64,000 bases of DNA from the NCBI GenBank assembly GCA_002205965.3, contig NADL03000013.1, positions 682,001-746,000 of the forward strand, written 5' to 3'. Shown here one piece after another: positions 42,551 to 53,970 of this stretch; position 1 is the stretch's first letter, and each line of letters opens with the position of its first letter. The DNA is from Kappaphycus alvarezii. Lineage: Eukaryota > Rhodophyta > Florideophyceae > Gigartinales > Solieriaceae. The position numbers and the translations under genes were made by a program. A model generated the notes under the pieces. That model was not told where the DNA came from. It did no database searches and saw only the letters and a program-made list of their open reading frames with translations.

Positions 42551-44572
42551 TTATTTTCCTGTGCAATGACTTCTTCCATGCAACGGTCTTGATAGTGCGA
42601 AGCTTTCTTTCAGAGATACCATTAGACTTTGGAGCCTACGCCAACAAATTGTCAAATTCAGTCCGTATTTCTTCAGAAAATCTGATACATGTGCGGCTGT
42701 GAAGCACGAAGAATGTCGGATACAATATTTCTCACGGCACACCATCTTCCTGTTCGTATTGCGTAAATCTATACAGAAGTTGGGTCTTCATTCTTTCTTA
42801 GTGAAAATTATGACGGGAAAGACTATACAGACGATGCAGGTGTGATTGCTCCAGCGTATAACATGTTTTAAATTTCTTTACGGAGAGTATGATTGTCATG
42901 AGAAGACATATTATGTGCTTGATTCTAGATGGAGTCGTACACTTCAACTTAAATGATCACGTAGTCGGTACAGATGTAGGGTAATTTCCTTCTGTTGTCA
43001 TCGCAACAATTTCCGTATCGCGGAGTGCTCCTTTTACTCGCCTTGCAACCCTAGTCCAGGTGACCCAGTCGTGCCCTTCAGCGAATCCAATTTCTTCTCT
43101 CTGTTCTTCCTCATTTTCTTAGTCTACGGCGGCAGTGAGCTTCTCGGTTAACTCCTGAACTGCTCTACTAACGGTTTTGTAGGCATCTTCTCTGATATCG
43201 AGCACAGGCATTTCTTCCAAAGTCTCTGTGCATGCTGAGCCAGCTTCATTATGGAGTAAATTCCGCTGGGGTTTAAGATTTCTTCTTCTCTTAGCAGTTG
43301 ACTTTCGGAGTCCTTCAAATCAGTCTCCAATGGTAACATCACCTCCTCTTATCCGATTTGAATAGGCCGTTCTGCGTTCTTTAGTCAAAATTTTAGCGCA
43401 TGGACGAAAGCTTTGGAAGGCCGACTGTGAGGTCTAATGGTGAATTCATAACGAATAAGTAGTATAGCTTGGCGGTTTTAGCCTCCAAAAATGTCTGAAC
43501 GCTCATTAGCGAACCGAAATACGAGGATCCCAATACATATGTCAATTTTATCTTCTTTTGGTATATATCGGGGATAGCTAAAGTACGCGGGATAGTCCTT
43601 CCGTCATAACATCATGAATAGCTCAATAATTCAATAATGCCCACAATTGTGCATTAATCCTTTAATCGGACGAGCTGTAGCGAAAAAAGCGGGTAAAAGG
43701 ATACGACTGTGACTTGAGGTGTCGAATTCTTTCCGAAAGGGCGAGTCATGGATTTCTTTGCAGAAACAACGTTCCCACGCAGAATCTGACAAAACACAAA
43801 GCTAATGTTGGTTAGAGGTGTTGAAGGCAGATTAGAGGTTACCCTAAACGAGGCTAGAGATTGGGATTCTTCCATGTTCTTCTCGCCTTGACTTTTTCAG
43901 TATTTTTTACGGAGAAGGGATATTTTCATGACATTACGTACTTAATTAATAGCAGAGTCTTTATTAGGCAGGTAATTACAAAAAAATTTCATTATGTAGT
44001 CTTCTTTCCTTTCTTTATTTTCATCTTTCTTTTCGGCAACATAATTCACTTACTGCGAGACGGTACAGTCGTTCGACTTTGAGTGGACCAAACCCAAAAC
44101 GGGAGTCCGAGAGAGCGCTGCGGGTTCTATTCACACCTTTTGAAAGTCTTTCAAAGCCTTCAAGAGTTCTAAATAATTCTTCGGGACACGGGACAAACAG
44201 AAATTGCTGTAATACTTAATAAGTACAAGTAGCAGAATGGAGCGAGACAAATTTGGCAATATTACCGGAGCCTGCCAAATTATGACTCCTCTAGAATTTT
44301 TTTTATCTCCTTGAGCGAACTGAAAAAATCGTTGTAGTCGAATGCAATCTCTTATCCTTGACTGATGATTTTTTTTGATATTCTTCTTCTTCAAAAAAGC
44401 AATCGAGAATGATTTCGTTGACTGTGAAGTAGTTCTTTGCATTTTCAATAATTATGTAATCTTCTGTGAAGTTCTCTCTATACAAATCGAATGTTGGGCC
44501 ATCTATAGGCGCACCAAAAGATGATGCCTTCTGCTCGTTGGATTTACCGTCTATGATGACTTTTAGAAGCAA
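42551..44572 (-). mobile_element. Ty3/gypsy fragment, minus strand (fossil)
   Basis: The gag motif SSFGAPIDGPTFDLYRENF with IIIENAKNYFTVNEIILDCF lies at 44540-44390, and integrase core SSCFTAAHVSDFLKKYGLNL at 42720-42640. Both match the other gypsy elements here. The 2 kb between them is far too short for a full pol. LTRs were not identified. Broken and old. Confidence 0.65.
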
Positions 44573-45354
44573 ATGAAGAACTTTTCCAATCTTTGCTTCC
44601 TTAACAGACCAGAGCGCCGTAATTAGAGGAAGACTTAAGGTACAAGAGTGACATGACAGGGATGAAAAAGCAAATAGACACGTGGATTAGAAGTGAGGAG
44701 GGACTGTTACTTCCTTTTGTCTCTATGCCCCCTTCTTTGCATGGTTGGAGTTTAATAGGAATGCAGCAGTGTGTAGGGCAGCTTCTAGAGCCATAAAATG
44801 AAACGGTATAAAATTTAGAAAGAAGCTAGAAAATAAGAAAAAAATAACTAATATATGTAGTAGCCTAAAGGAACTCGTAGCCTTAAAAAAGAGAAAATCG
44901 GCATAAAAGGGGCAGAATAGCTCTATTATTCGGGTGCCAGTAGGAGCTACTAGATTTTATGCCATAATGCAGTGCGCATTCCCGTCTATGTGCATTTTAC
45001 GCATGTAGTGCAATATAAGCATGTCCACCGTTCGTATTCGTTTAACCAGGAACTAATTTACAGTTGAATATATAAATTTGTACTGTTCAGTACTGTAATA
45101 AAATGTGCAGTTCAGTACAATACTGTACAGTATACATTGCCTATCGTTGTATTGTATTGTACTGAAAAGCAATTGCTTGTCGATAAACACAAAATTTCAT
45201 CCCCAGTACTGCAACCACAAATCACAGAGGAAACGAAGAGTGCTTACAGTATATAACAGTATATATGTTGAGTCGATCCAATTTGTCCACCTGAAAGTCC
45301 TTAGAGCGTCTCCAGTGGTGGTATCAATTTTTTGTACCCGTTACTATTAAACGT
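44573..45354. other. Unassigned; TACTGTAC tract
   Basis: 45080-45165 contains TACTGTTCAGTACTGT and ACAATACTGTACAGTATA. No gene is supported. Confidence 0.4.
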
Positions 45355-45610
45355 AAAAAGCGTACACACCCAAAAAAGGGGTTTAAGGCAGTCATTGGCC
45401 TCGGAAAAGCCAAATTACCGTTAATTCGGATCCAGAAATGCCTTGTTTGGTCCCAGGCCAACGGAATTCGAACTTGGTAGGGAGTCAAATAAAAATGTAA
45501 TGTTATGAAAAAAATACTACCAATATACGTCAAAATGTAGAGCAATATACAGTATTGTGTGGTGGATTCTGTTCCAAATGCTTTAAACTGCTGCCTCCGG
45601 CTCCCATGTA
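45355..45610 (+). repeat. Repeat family R, copy 1
   Basis: AAAAAAGGGGTTTAAGGCAG, TTGGCCTCGGAAAAGCCAAA, TTGGTCCCAGGCCAACGGAA and TACAGTATTGTG. It matches 54116-54300 in inverted orientation and, in its second half, 46640-46770 in inverted orientation. The family is unknown; the 45800-46300 stretch between copies shows nothing I can name. Confidence 0.55.
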
Positions 45611-46639
45611 GTTTAGTTTTGTCCAAGCCTCAGGAGCTCCGTTATTTTTTCGTGCGCTATATGACTGCGCCATGGCTTTTATACTCTCCAGTTCTTTCTT
45701 GGCTCCTTGAGACCGTTTTTGCTCTACAGGAGAGCGGTCTTTGTGCTCTGCATTTCTCAACGGTTGCCCTGTGCTTCTAGGCGTCGATTTAACTGCAGTA
45801 GTGTCACTCGATTTTTGTTCTGCATATTAAATATTAGCGCAGCGGTTGCTTCTGTTCGATGCGTCTGCGGACTCTACAGCTAACAGGTATGTGTCAACTT
45901 CTGCCTATATATGCTCCATTTTATGCTCCCAAAGACTTGAGGAGCGAATAAATATGTATCGCTCTATACGCGGAAACGATTTCCCACAGTATTAACGGAT
46001 CATCCCCTAGAGCGCGGTAGAGTTCCCTACCTTCAGACTTCTTATTAACAATGCAGTAGCTGCATGAATTACTTGTTCATCACTTGGACCCCTTTTAAGG
46101 CGAAGGGCGATTACTCTTTGGCGAAACCCTCGGAAAAAAACAAGACTTCTTGATTTCCTTGTAACTGTCAAATAGCGCAGAACCAGTTTGTTCGTACAGA
46201 AATTACCTGCCAGTTTTTTCCTTCTGCAGTGTCACAAACATCTTGCGAATTTGGTCTTAAAACACTGACACTTTTTACCTACCTCCTTTCAAGGCATGGT
46301 TACATGCCCTGGTGAATGCTCGACAGCATAATACGATTTATCCTGTGCTACTGCCCATTTCGATAAGTGTAACACTGCTGAGGGCTGACTGCAGCCTACG
46401 GGTTGATGTAGTGCTTAATGTCTTGATTTGTACAGTTATTCTGGATGTGTTGGACATCGCACAGTATTCGCCGCGATATGAGGTTTATCCAGAATTGTCG
46501 GCGCCGAAAGGCGTTAAGGTGCCCAAGCAGCTCCTGGGTACTCAATATGGCTGGGAAAAAAGAGAATGGGTTGGAATAGAGATAAGTTGTGTGACGTAGA
46601 GAAGCTGAAGTACTTCGTACTGTAGTACTGTGGGGTATA

Positions 46640-46770
46640 GGAGCCATTAGGAGCTGGAGTAAGCTTAACATTGGGAATAGAAAACGCACAATACTGTAGC
46701 TCCACACTTTAACGTACTGTAAGAGTGATATTTGAATCTTTGTTTTCATTTGGCCCCTCTATGCCCTATG
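46640..46770 (-). repeat. Repeat family R, copy 2 (partial)
   Basis: On the minus strand GCCAAATGAAAACAAAGATT then CGTTAAAGTGTGGAGCTACA and GTATTGTGCG, matching copies 1 and 3. It abuts the left LTR of the second histone-tail element. Confidence 0.5.
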
Positions 46771-46814
46771 GACGTTATTGCAATTTCGATGGCCAACCAG
46801 AACCTACCTCTCCT

Positions 46815-47015
46815 CCATTTCTCGACTTCGACTAGTCGTCGGATCTGAATTTTTACGCTCGTACAGTGTACTGTACTATCGTACACTTATACGAGCGCGT
46901 TACGTCCAATGAGACCGCAGAAATAAAAACCTCGCGTCTCTAAATCACGCGATAGGACTCCCCAGTCATTGTGGGCCACGGGCCCCACAAAAATAAATTA
47001 CGGAGTCCAGCACTT
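46815..47015 (-). repeat. LTR, left copy (approximate ends)
   Basis: TAGTCGTCGGATCTGAATTT then CTCGTACAGTGTACTGT corresponds to AGGCCGTTGGGTCTGAGTTT and ATCGTACAGCGTACTGT in the right copy; GAGACCG and an A-rich end (CACAAAAATAAATTAC) also correspond. Ends are uncertain by some tens of bases. Confidence 0.55.
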
Positions 47016-47266
47016 GGTCCTTTCAAGTGTAGGGGTCCTCGCTTATCTCTCATCTTCCCGTCAACCCACCACCCGCCAAGCACTCTCAACTCGAGTCGAG
47101 AGAACGACCTAGGCGCACACAAACTGCCGTTATACGCCCTTAAGTTCAACCGTTTCTCTTGGTGACGACTGAACTGCCGACGAACCACTGCTTTACGCCC
47201 GGAAGTGCCATTTTTTCCCACTGAGCAACAACAATTTCACGAATAAGTTCTCCATTTCCTCCAGCA

Positions 47267-47590
47267 ATTGCTAGTGCCAAGCAGCTAGCCCATTTGGGCA
47301 CGGGTCGTCGTGCTCCTCGCAAGAATATCGCAACAAAGGCGGCGCGAGTTTCCCAAGGTGCGATGGCACCCCTTCCAGTAACCCGTGCGAATCTAATGTG
47401 CCTGCTATTGGAATGGTCGGATAATAAGAAACTGCTCTTCCTCGGTGGGGAGGAGCGTAACCCCGAAGTCAGCCATAACGATTCAAATGGGACTAATCCG
47501 TATCAAGTTAAGCGTCAGAAGTTCCTTGATCTCTTCGGAACGCACATCAAGGACTACATGAAACACTGCGTCGGTGACAAACTCACCTGA
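47267..47590 (+). CDS. Histone H3 tail-like ORF, second copy (fossil part)
   Basis: The frame reads ASAKQLAHLGTG then RRAPRKNIATKAARVS at 47270-47353, aligning without a gap to H3 residues 1-28 (17 of 28 identical) and to the first copy (21 of 28 identical). It shares with the first copy the non-canonical Leu6, Leu9, Gly10 and Ile20, and has Val at position 27. The frame then continues to KRQKFLDLFGTHIKDYMKHC, which matches SLFGNHIMD after the first copy. Position is again antisense to gag-pol, just inside the 3' LTR. I do not assign a start codon. Confidence 0.8.
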   Translation: MASAKQLAHLGTGRRAPRKNIATKAARVSQGAMAPLPVTRANLMCLLLEWSDNKKLLFLGGEERNPEVSHNDSNGTNPYQVKRQKFLDLFGTHIKDYMKHCVGDKLT

Positions 47591-48660
47591 GAGGACGCCT
47601 TCCGACTTGGTATCACAGAGTCTCAACAAGATCGTATTATCTATGATGAGGTCAAGGAAGAAGACTGAATCAATAGCAACTTTCTCTGGACGAAGATAAC
47701 AAAAACTATCGAGCGGCAGATTCAGAAACTGGAGAGGAGCTTTCTGTCTTGCTCTATACTCTTGCATTCTCCGGTCAATAATAACCGGACGGACACTTGA
47801 TCTTCCGTCAAGCTAGGTTCTCTTTAGGGTGCTGAGGTCGAATCAGTGCTGTCTGAAGCATTCATAGATAGTGCAAAATTTATCCATGTCGTCTTCTCCA
47901 ACTATCCTCAGTTCGTTTGAGAGATCCACGTTCTTTTTTCGATTATTCTCTGGCCTCTCGCGCACCGATGTCATATTACGTGATGACATGAATTTTTGAG
48001 TCGGTTTCTCGCTCTCCAATTCTCCTGGCAGCTAGGTCCTCATTACATGTAAAGAGGTGGCCTGAATACTAAAAAAGTAATGATAGAGCTTTTAAGGCCG
48101 GTATCACGGGCAAGGGACGCATTCAGAGTTTAAGGGACGCTCAAAAGCGTGTGCTTACCCTTTCGTTCGTTCTCCATCAAGTTTTGAGTCCTAAGCCAGA
48201 CCTCAAGGAGTCTTTGGATATTCCTGTTGGGTTTTACAACTTAAGGATCCAGGTTTTACGTTTTTCGCATGACCGTGTCACGATGAAGATAGAGACCGGC
48301 CAGATCTGGGATCTGTGCGAGCCCTTTTTTTAACACTATCCTCTAACGCTCTCTGTGATTTTTTCAGCTGTAACTTCTCCTTCATCTCCATTTTGGAGGT
48401 CCATAAGGCGGTACTCGCGACCCCAGGGAAGCCTAGGAAGCGGCGTCTTGGTCGTAAAACCTTTCAGTCCGGAAGCTCGAGCGAAAGATGAGGGAAAACA
48501 AAGGGGGAAGCCGCGCTGCTCCGTAGTTACTCAAAATTTAATGCTACAAACCACAATTTTTACGATACCTCTCCATGCTTCTTTAGTATTATCCCTTTGT
48601 AGTGGGTTCTTTTCAGTAATTTTTCTTCAACCTATTTGATTTCTTGATTATACTCATTTT
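47591..48660 (+). pseudogene. Unknown protein block after the second histone-tail copy (fossil part)
   Basis: RLGITESQQDRIIYDEVKEE (about 47605-47665) corresponds to QLGLTES and the following residues in the first element. GRIQSLRDAQKRV (about 48115-48155) corresponds to RIRDLRDAQKHL. FSHDRVTMKIETGQIWDLCE (about 48265-48325) corresponds to VRHCFAMNTQTGHLLDYAD. A basic Lys/Arg/Ser tail follows, as in the first copy. The conserved His-x(n)-Asp spacing is again seen. Between 47.88 and 48.01 kb the minus strand also has a short protein-like stretch (ERPENNRKKNVDLSNELRIV) that I cannot place. Confidence 0.6.
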
Positions 48661-48799
48661 GCTTTGTTTATTTTCCGGATTTTCCTCAGATGGGTAAATA
48701 GATAGGTCCCTTCTATACGTAACGATCCTTCGCGAATGGATTCCTTTCCGCGTAACGCGACCAGTTGACGACAATAATTCGTGGCGTGGGTGGTTCTAC

Positions 48800-49965
48800 T
48801 TTATCACTAGTCACGGCTCATTGAAATTCGAATCGAAGGGTGACCACTTGCTCCCATTATCAAAGGCAGAGCCATGCGCCACAAACACTCTTCTCCAACA
48901 TATAACTCCTCAACGTTTCTTTTGGACTTACGGGGTTCGCTAGAATTCTCTAGCACAGCAGCTCGTGTTTGGGAATCTGCAAGGGTCTCTATAAACCGGT
49001 GATGGGAGCCTAAATCACTGATAAATGGAGCCTAATCGCTAGCCAGCATCCTCGATTGATCCCATACATCAGCTAGAACGGAGAAGGGGCATCATATCGG
49101 TCAATCAAGCGGCAACCATACAGGACTTTAAGGAGCGCGTCTGCCAAGTCACGCAAACCGATCAAGAACGAATTTTTGAGTGCATTCCTGATAGTTCCCA
49201 GCATTTTTTTCCGAGTGACTGTTTGCAATCTGCGCGTAAGGAGTCACCTCCTTCCAATAGACGTCTTTCCACTTCGTTTTTTCTTGCACAGACCCTGCCA
49301 TAGAAGCTGTAGAATTATCAGAGACGATCCTCCTTAGCGGTCCGAAAGGTAAAACTATCTCCTCTTCAATAATCTTATCAACTTGTTAGCAATATAATCC
49401 GCAGTAGCCCAAGCTATGGGACACGCATCATATATTGCACCACAATTAGGACACATATATTTCCAGACTTCGAGGTTTTGTATGGTCCGGCAAAGTCTAT
49501 CGAGAATTTCTCAAAGAGTCCAGTAACGGGGGCCCTCAGGCTAGAGTGAAAAGTCGACAACCTCCTCGCGTGCTGGCACCAGCCACAACCTTTCACATAC
49601 TCTGTGACATCACGGGACACTCAAGGCCACCAGAATTGGTCCCTCAAGAACTCTTGTAGTCGAACCAACATCCCAATTGCCAAAATAGTCGTAAAATGTG
49701 GCCAATATTTCGACGTTTTGGCGGATCGGAGGCACGAAACGGAGTCCCTCTTTCTGGCGAAGAAATAGGGTGTCGTTCCAGAGCAAAAAATTGTTCGCAC
49801 TCCGTTTGATCGCAACCTTTGTCTTCGGTCGGATGCGACAACTCTCTCACCAGCTAGGAATCGCGCCACGTTTTTCAAGTGTAGATTCAGGCGGTTCTGC
49901 CTTGAGTCCGCCCACAAGGTCGCTACCACCCTTTCCGTTACATTCTCATCAGTTCTGCAATCCAA
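48800..49965 (-). pseudogene. Gypsy integrase region (fossil)
   Basis: Zinc-binding domain remnant (FTTILAIGMLVRLQEF, RDQFWWP, then VKGCGWCQHARR), core start LFEKFSIDFAGPYKTSKSGN, VPFGPLRRIVSDNSTASMAG and the end of the core TPYAQIANSHSEKNAGNYQE. Broken. Confidence 0.8.
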
Positions 49966-50049
49966 CTTTTCGGAATTCCTTCGCGAAAGAAATTCTGCGG
50001 CTTCGTTTGCGCTCCCCGAACGATACTCAATCTCAGGTTCTTATCCCCC

Positions 50050-50344
50050 CATAATGTCCATCCGACTGGTAAACCGCCAATAGATCTCTTTTTTCCTTGA
50101 ACTCCGTTTGCAGGGATTGGTGACCAGTATAGACAAAGTTCGGCGTATCATACGGGAGGTAAACTCGGAACTTCTTAAGAGCGAAAACTGCGGAAAGTGC
50201 TTAGCGTTCGCTTGTATAGTAGCGGCGCTCCTGATCAGCCCTCTTTCGAAAAAACGAATTGTATAGATTGTAATTTCTCGTCCTCATTCTTATGAGAGAG
50301 AACTACTCCAAAAGCTACTTTCGTATCTGAGACAGTTTTACAGC
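50050..50344 (-). pseudogene. Gypsy RNase H region (fossil)
   Basis: VSDTKVAFGVVLSHKNEDEK with LQSIQFVFSK (50340-50250) and, further on, IEYRSGSANEAAEFLSRR (about 50030-49980), as expected between RT and integrase. Broken. Confidence 0.65.
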
Positions 50345-51810
50345 TTTGCTAAACCATCTGACCAACATCAAGCATATTTATATCGAAGCCCTCCGCCAAC
50401 CCTTCATTCGAGCCCTAATTATTTTGCATTCGTCTCTACGTTTCTGTCGCGTTTCAAAAAATTTTACAATCCGGCGTAACATTAACCCTCTGTACGCTAT
50501 CTTCCAGGCAGAAATGATTTCCATGTGCAAAGGTTGTTGGATATCAGTGCAGTTAGCAGAAATCTTAAGAAGCTTAACTTGCTCATTAATATCTCCAAGG
50601 TCCATTCCGGGTGGACCGGAGTTATTCATGAGTAAGAAAAAACTCCGAACCTATGTAAGGAACAAGTCGTATAACCAACTTCGAAATGCCTCCCTATCTG
50701 ACCATGCGTTTTGCTGACTGAAGTAGGGCACTGGAGGTCTAGAAAGACGAAAGGAACGCGGTTTTTGACCTTCCCAATAATTGCCATGGGAACCTTAATT
50801 GAGCCGTCTGCATTCCTGTAGACATAGACAGTGATCACGTCCTTTGCCGCATTTCCTTTGTTCTCTCACAACTTTTTCCTTTCTTGCAATTATTATATGT
50901 ATTTAGGCGTCGTAAATGTTTGAAGAACAGTCCTGTATCGTTCACGTTGAAGATACAGTCCGTACCATACTGTAGAAGCTGTTCGCGGAGCTTCTCCACA
51001 TCTTTGGAAACTTACTCATCGTTGATGCGCTTCCTACTTCGCCCGCCAGAGAGGAAAGACGCAATTTATGACGCTTTGTAAATTTGTCGACCCAGCCTTT
51101 GGATGCAGAAAAATTGGTTTCCTTCTTCCTAACCTCTTCGCCAATTTCAGTCTCCAGGAGTTTGTCCCGCTGTGACAATGCCAGTTGCTGAATTAAAGCT
51201 TTAGTGATGGGCATTTTGTATGCACGCGCGGTGTTCTGACAAATGAAAGGACGGCTGTGTCGATTTGTGGATGCACAGAAGCGCGAACTGTATTCTTTGC
51301 CAAAGAGAAACCTTTTTCATCGCCAAGATTTATGATTTCAGCGGCTCGAGACTTAAACTTTATAACAGTTCGTCAACAATTCCGTACTTGCCTATCAAAA
51401 ACTAGTCCTGGGTCACAGCTTGGGAGGCGAGGCGAGGCGCCTGAATATGTTCGGTAAGGGCTAGGTGCGTGCGCGATTGACTTTCTGGGGGCAGATCACT
51501 CCTTATCTTGATGCTGGAGCGGAAATTCACGTCAATTTTTTGCAAATCAATAGGAAAACGTTTGTTTTGTGTACGGTTCAGAATTTGTGGTCGTTTTGAC
51601 CGGAATATTGTATAAAATTAATGTTTGAACGCCTTTGATGGAGAAGTTTGTTTGTTGGGACGGCGGGTGCCGTCAATATAGTTCCATGTGTACAAGTGGC
51701 TGCGCCCAGGACGCTGCCCCTCAAAAATTGTGCCAACTCTCATAGTATGGCACTATATAGAGGTAGACACCACTCAATTTGGCACTATTTGGGAACCTAC
51801 CACTGCATCA
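50345..51810 (-). mobile_element. pogo/Tigger-type DNA transposon inserted in the gypsy element
   Basis: On the minus strand a CENP-B/Tc5-type helix-turn-helix (NFSASKGWVDKFTKRHKLRL, LAGEVGSA; 51130-51010) is followed by DDE_1 transposase motifs: TDCIFNVNDTGLFFKHL (about 50945), VYRNADGSIKVPMAIIGKVK (about 50820-50760), FLLMNNSGPPGM (about 50625) and SANCTDIQQPLHMEIISAWK with IAYRGLML (50560-50480). In the family these carry N-V-D-E-T, D-N-A and Q-P-L-D. Here all three Asp positions are changed (Asn, Met, His), and the reading frame is interrupted, so the copy is dead. The right edge interrupts the gypsy RT just after SAWSFSVVM near 51807, where the transposon end reads CAGTGGTAGGTTCCC inward. 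The left edge is near 50345. Confidence 0.8.
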
Positions 51811-52130
51811 CTACCGAAAAGGACCAGGCAGACCTTGACGGCGTAATAATTTCGGCTTCTAATAGTTCCTTCACCTCTTTCCTTACTACCTTTTAATGCA
51901 CCGGAGGCATTCGACGAGCTTTCGAATGTATCGGAGTCTCGTCCGTCAACTCGAAAGATTGTACCTCTTGCACAAGAGCCGGCTCCAGATTGTGAATATC
52001 CCAGGCTATCAGATCCTTATCCTTGACAGTCTTCACCAGTTTCTTCAGGTTCTTCTCCTCGAGTTGTTCCAGCTTCGAAACCAGTAAAGCAGAGCTATCC
52101 GACCAACCTTTTCTCTTCCTTGATTTCAGT
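51811..52130 (-). pseudogene. Gypsy RT N-terminal region (fossil)
   Basis: DLIAWDIHNLEPALVQEVQS, ELTDETPIHSKARRMPP and KELLEAEIITPSRSAWSFS are readable on the minus strand and match VAWKIDELRPA...AGIITPASSAWS in the 1.2-8.4 kb element. The region is cut by the pogo-type insertion. Confidence 0.75.
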
Positions 52131-52340
52131 CTTACCCGAGGGCGCTAGATCAGGCTCGTGCGATTCCTTGTTAATGGTGGATAAGACCATATCTTATTCG
52201 GTATCCGACCCATCATCACTCTCACTAGACGATGAGGAAGGATGGAGAGTTTCACCATCGTCTGAAACCTTGGGAGAAGTAAAGCCTCTCTGTTCCTCTG
52301 AGTCCCTTTCATGTTGGACGGCTCATTGATGAATGGTAAC

Positions 52341-52900
52341 CTAACCTATTCCTCTCCTATGACCAAAGTGAAGAGCTGTATGGCCTAGAAGATATGTTCC
52401 TGTAAGTATTTCAGAGTCTGATTTCCAACAATAACATTGAAGGGAGCGTTGTTGACCACGAAGAACTCTAGGTGAGAGACCATCGACCCGTAAAACATCG
52501 GTACTCTTCGAACACATCAGCACCTTTGCGATGATTCCTTGAGCTACTGTCACCTGAATTCGGTCTCCGTCGGGGTAAACGCCAGCTTCTGACAGAAATC
52601 TCACGAGATGAGGTCGGGAGCTCCACCCGTATCTAGAAGGACATGGGTGTCCGATCCATATAACTTCACGGCTACGACCTTGAGTTGCAGTGCCACCCCC
52701 GAAGTTTAAACCATTGAGGCCTTTGTTACCGGTAGCCCCTTGGATAACAATCGCCTTAAATCCTTCCTGGCCTCCTCGGCATCCCCGGACAATGGTTTCC
52801 GGAAGTTCATCCCGTGGAAGCGGAAGCCAGTTCGGCGATCACGTTACACTTCCTTATGTGATCTTAGAGCCCGTTTTAATTCTTCTTTGACTTGCTATTT
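52341..52900 (-). pseudogene. Gypsy protease region (fossil)
   Basis: The minus strand gives VAVKLYGSDTHVLLDTGGAP-like text around 52660-52610 (a D-T-G triplet is visible) and then EAGVYPDGDRIQVTVAQGII. The position between the zinc knuckle and RT supports a retropepsin. Broken. Confidence 0.6.
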
Positions 52901-53072
52901 CCTCTCTTGGTCTTCATCCAAGAGAAAAGGAGCAAAATCGGGGACTGCTACCATGATAATTCTCGACTCCTTCTACTCCTTCATCTTCAACTCTTTTCCA
53001 CACTCAAACCGGGCTGTAGCAACTCTTCTTCACCCATTATCACAGGGGGCTCTTGTACCAGCATGCTGCTTC

Positions 53073-53970
53073 CTAGAGGCCTCGTCTCCCACAATCAGAG
53101 CAGCGAGTATCTTTACGCGGGTTCGGCGGGTACCTAGTCGCTCCATGTCCCTTTTGATTGCAGTGGCCGCAAGAACAATCTGCATCCATCTTCACCGGTG
53201 GCGACTCGTTTTCAAACTGTTTCTTCGCAAGCAAAGATAGATCGGCCGGCTGATCCAATTTGTTTTCCAAATGTCGTGAACTGCTTGCATCTGTTATTTG
53301 GATGATCTTATCCGGCGTCCCACGCAAGGAATCTCCTTGACTCTCTTCTCCATAGAACATCTTCTGTCCAATTAATAAGTCCTTGATGGCCTTTATTAGA
53401 CCCACGTAGTCCACTGGCAGTCTTACAATTGCGAACTGCGCCATATCTTGGTTCTCTGGTACTGCCTTCCGAAAAAGCAGACCGAAGCTGTATCACTGAA
53501 TCCAACGCTCCTATAAAGAGCGTTCAACTGCGCCATGGAGCCTGGTACGTCCTTTCCCAAACTATTATTGATAGATTTCTGAAGTTTTACTTCCGGCTTC
53601 GAGGTCTTCCTAAACTCCTCGTTGAGCTTAGCATTCACTGTCGAGCAGATATTTGCCTCCTCTATCAACGCTCCGTCGCGCGCGAAATCCTTTTATTGAC
53701 CCTCAAACGCCGCGCCCTCGAGGCGGAAGAGGATCTGTAGTTCCTTTTCCTCACCGCTGTTCTGGCGCATAACTACATTCTCGTACCCAAAAAACGCGCG
53801 CAACGTCCGAGGAACGAGAGCTGTCGAAGTAAACATGGCTTTGGTGTAATCTTTCTTCGTTGCCTCGAACCTTGGATGTGGTACCATGTAATTCTTGTGG
53901 CAGTTCCTACATTTCGGAGGGGGCAAGCGGAACCCTGCTCTCCTTCCTTTCCTCTGAATTCGACAACCCA
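53073..53970 (-). pseudogene. Gypsy gag with zinc knuckle (fossil)
   Basis: FFGYENVVMRQNSGEEKELQ at about 53790 is the shared gag motif. KLNEEFRKTSKPEVKLQKSI lies at about 53625-53570 and MAQFAIVRLPVDYVGLIKAI at 53444. The nucleocapsid knuckle region CGHCNQKGHGATR is at about 53170, comparable with CSYCNELGHNSKKC in the first element. Broken. Confidence 0.7.

Noticed and set aside
46312-46599. A 95-aa plus-strand ORF
   Set aside because: Hydrophobic start then ordinary residues, but no repeat or domain support; left unannotated.
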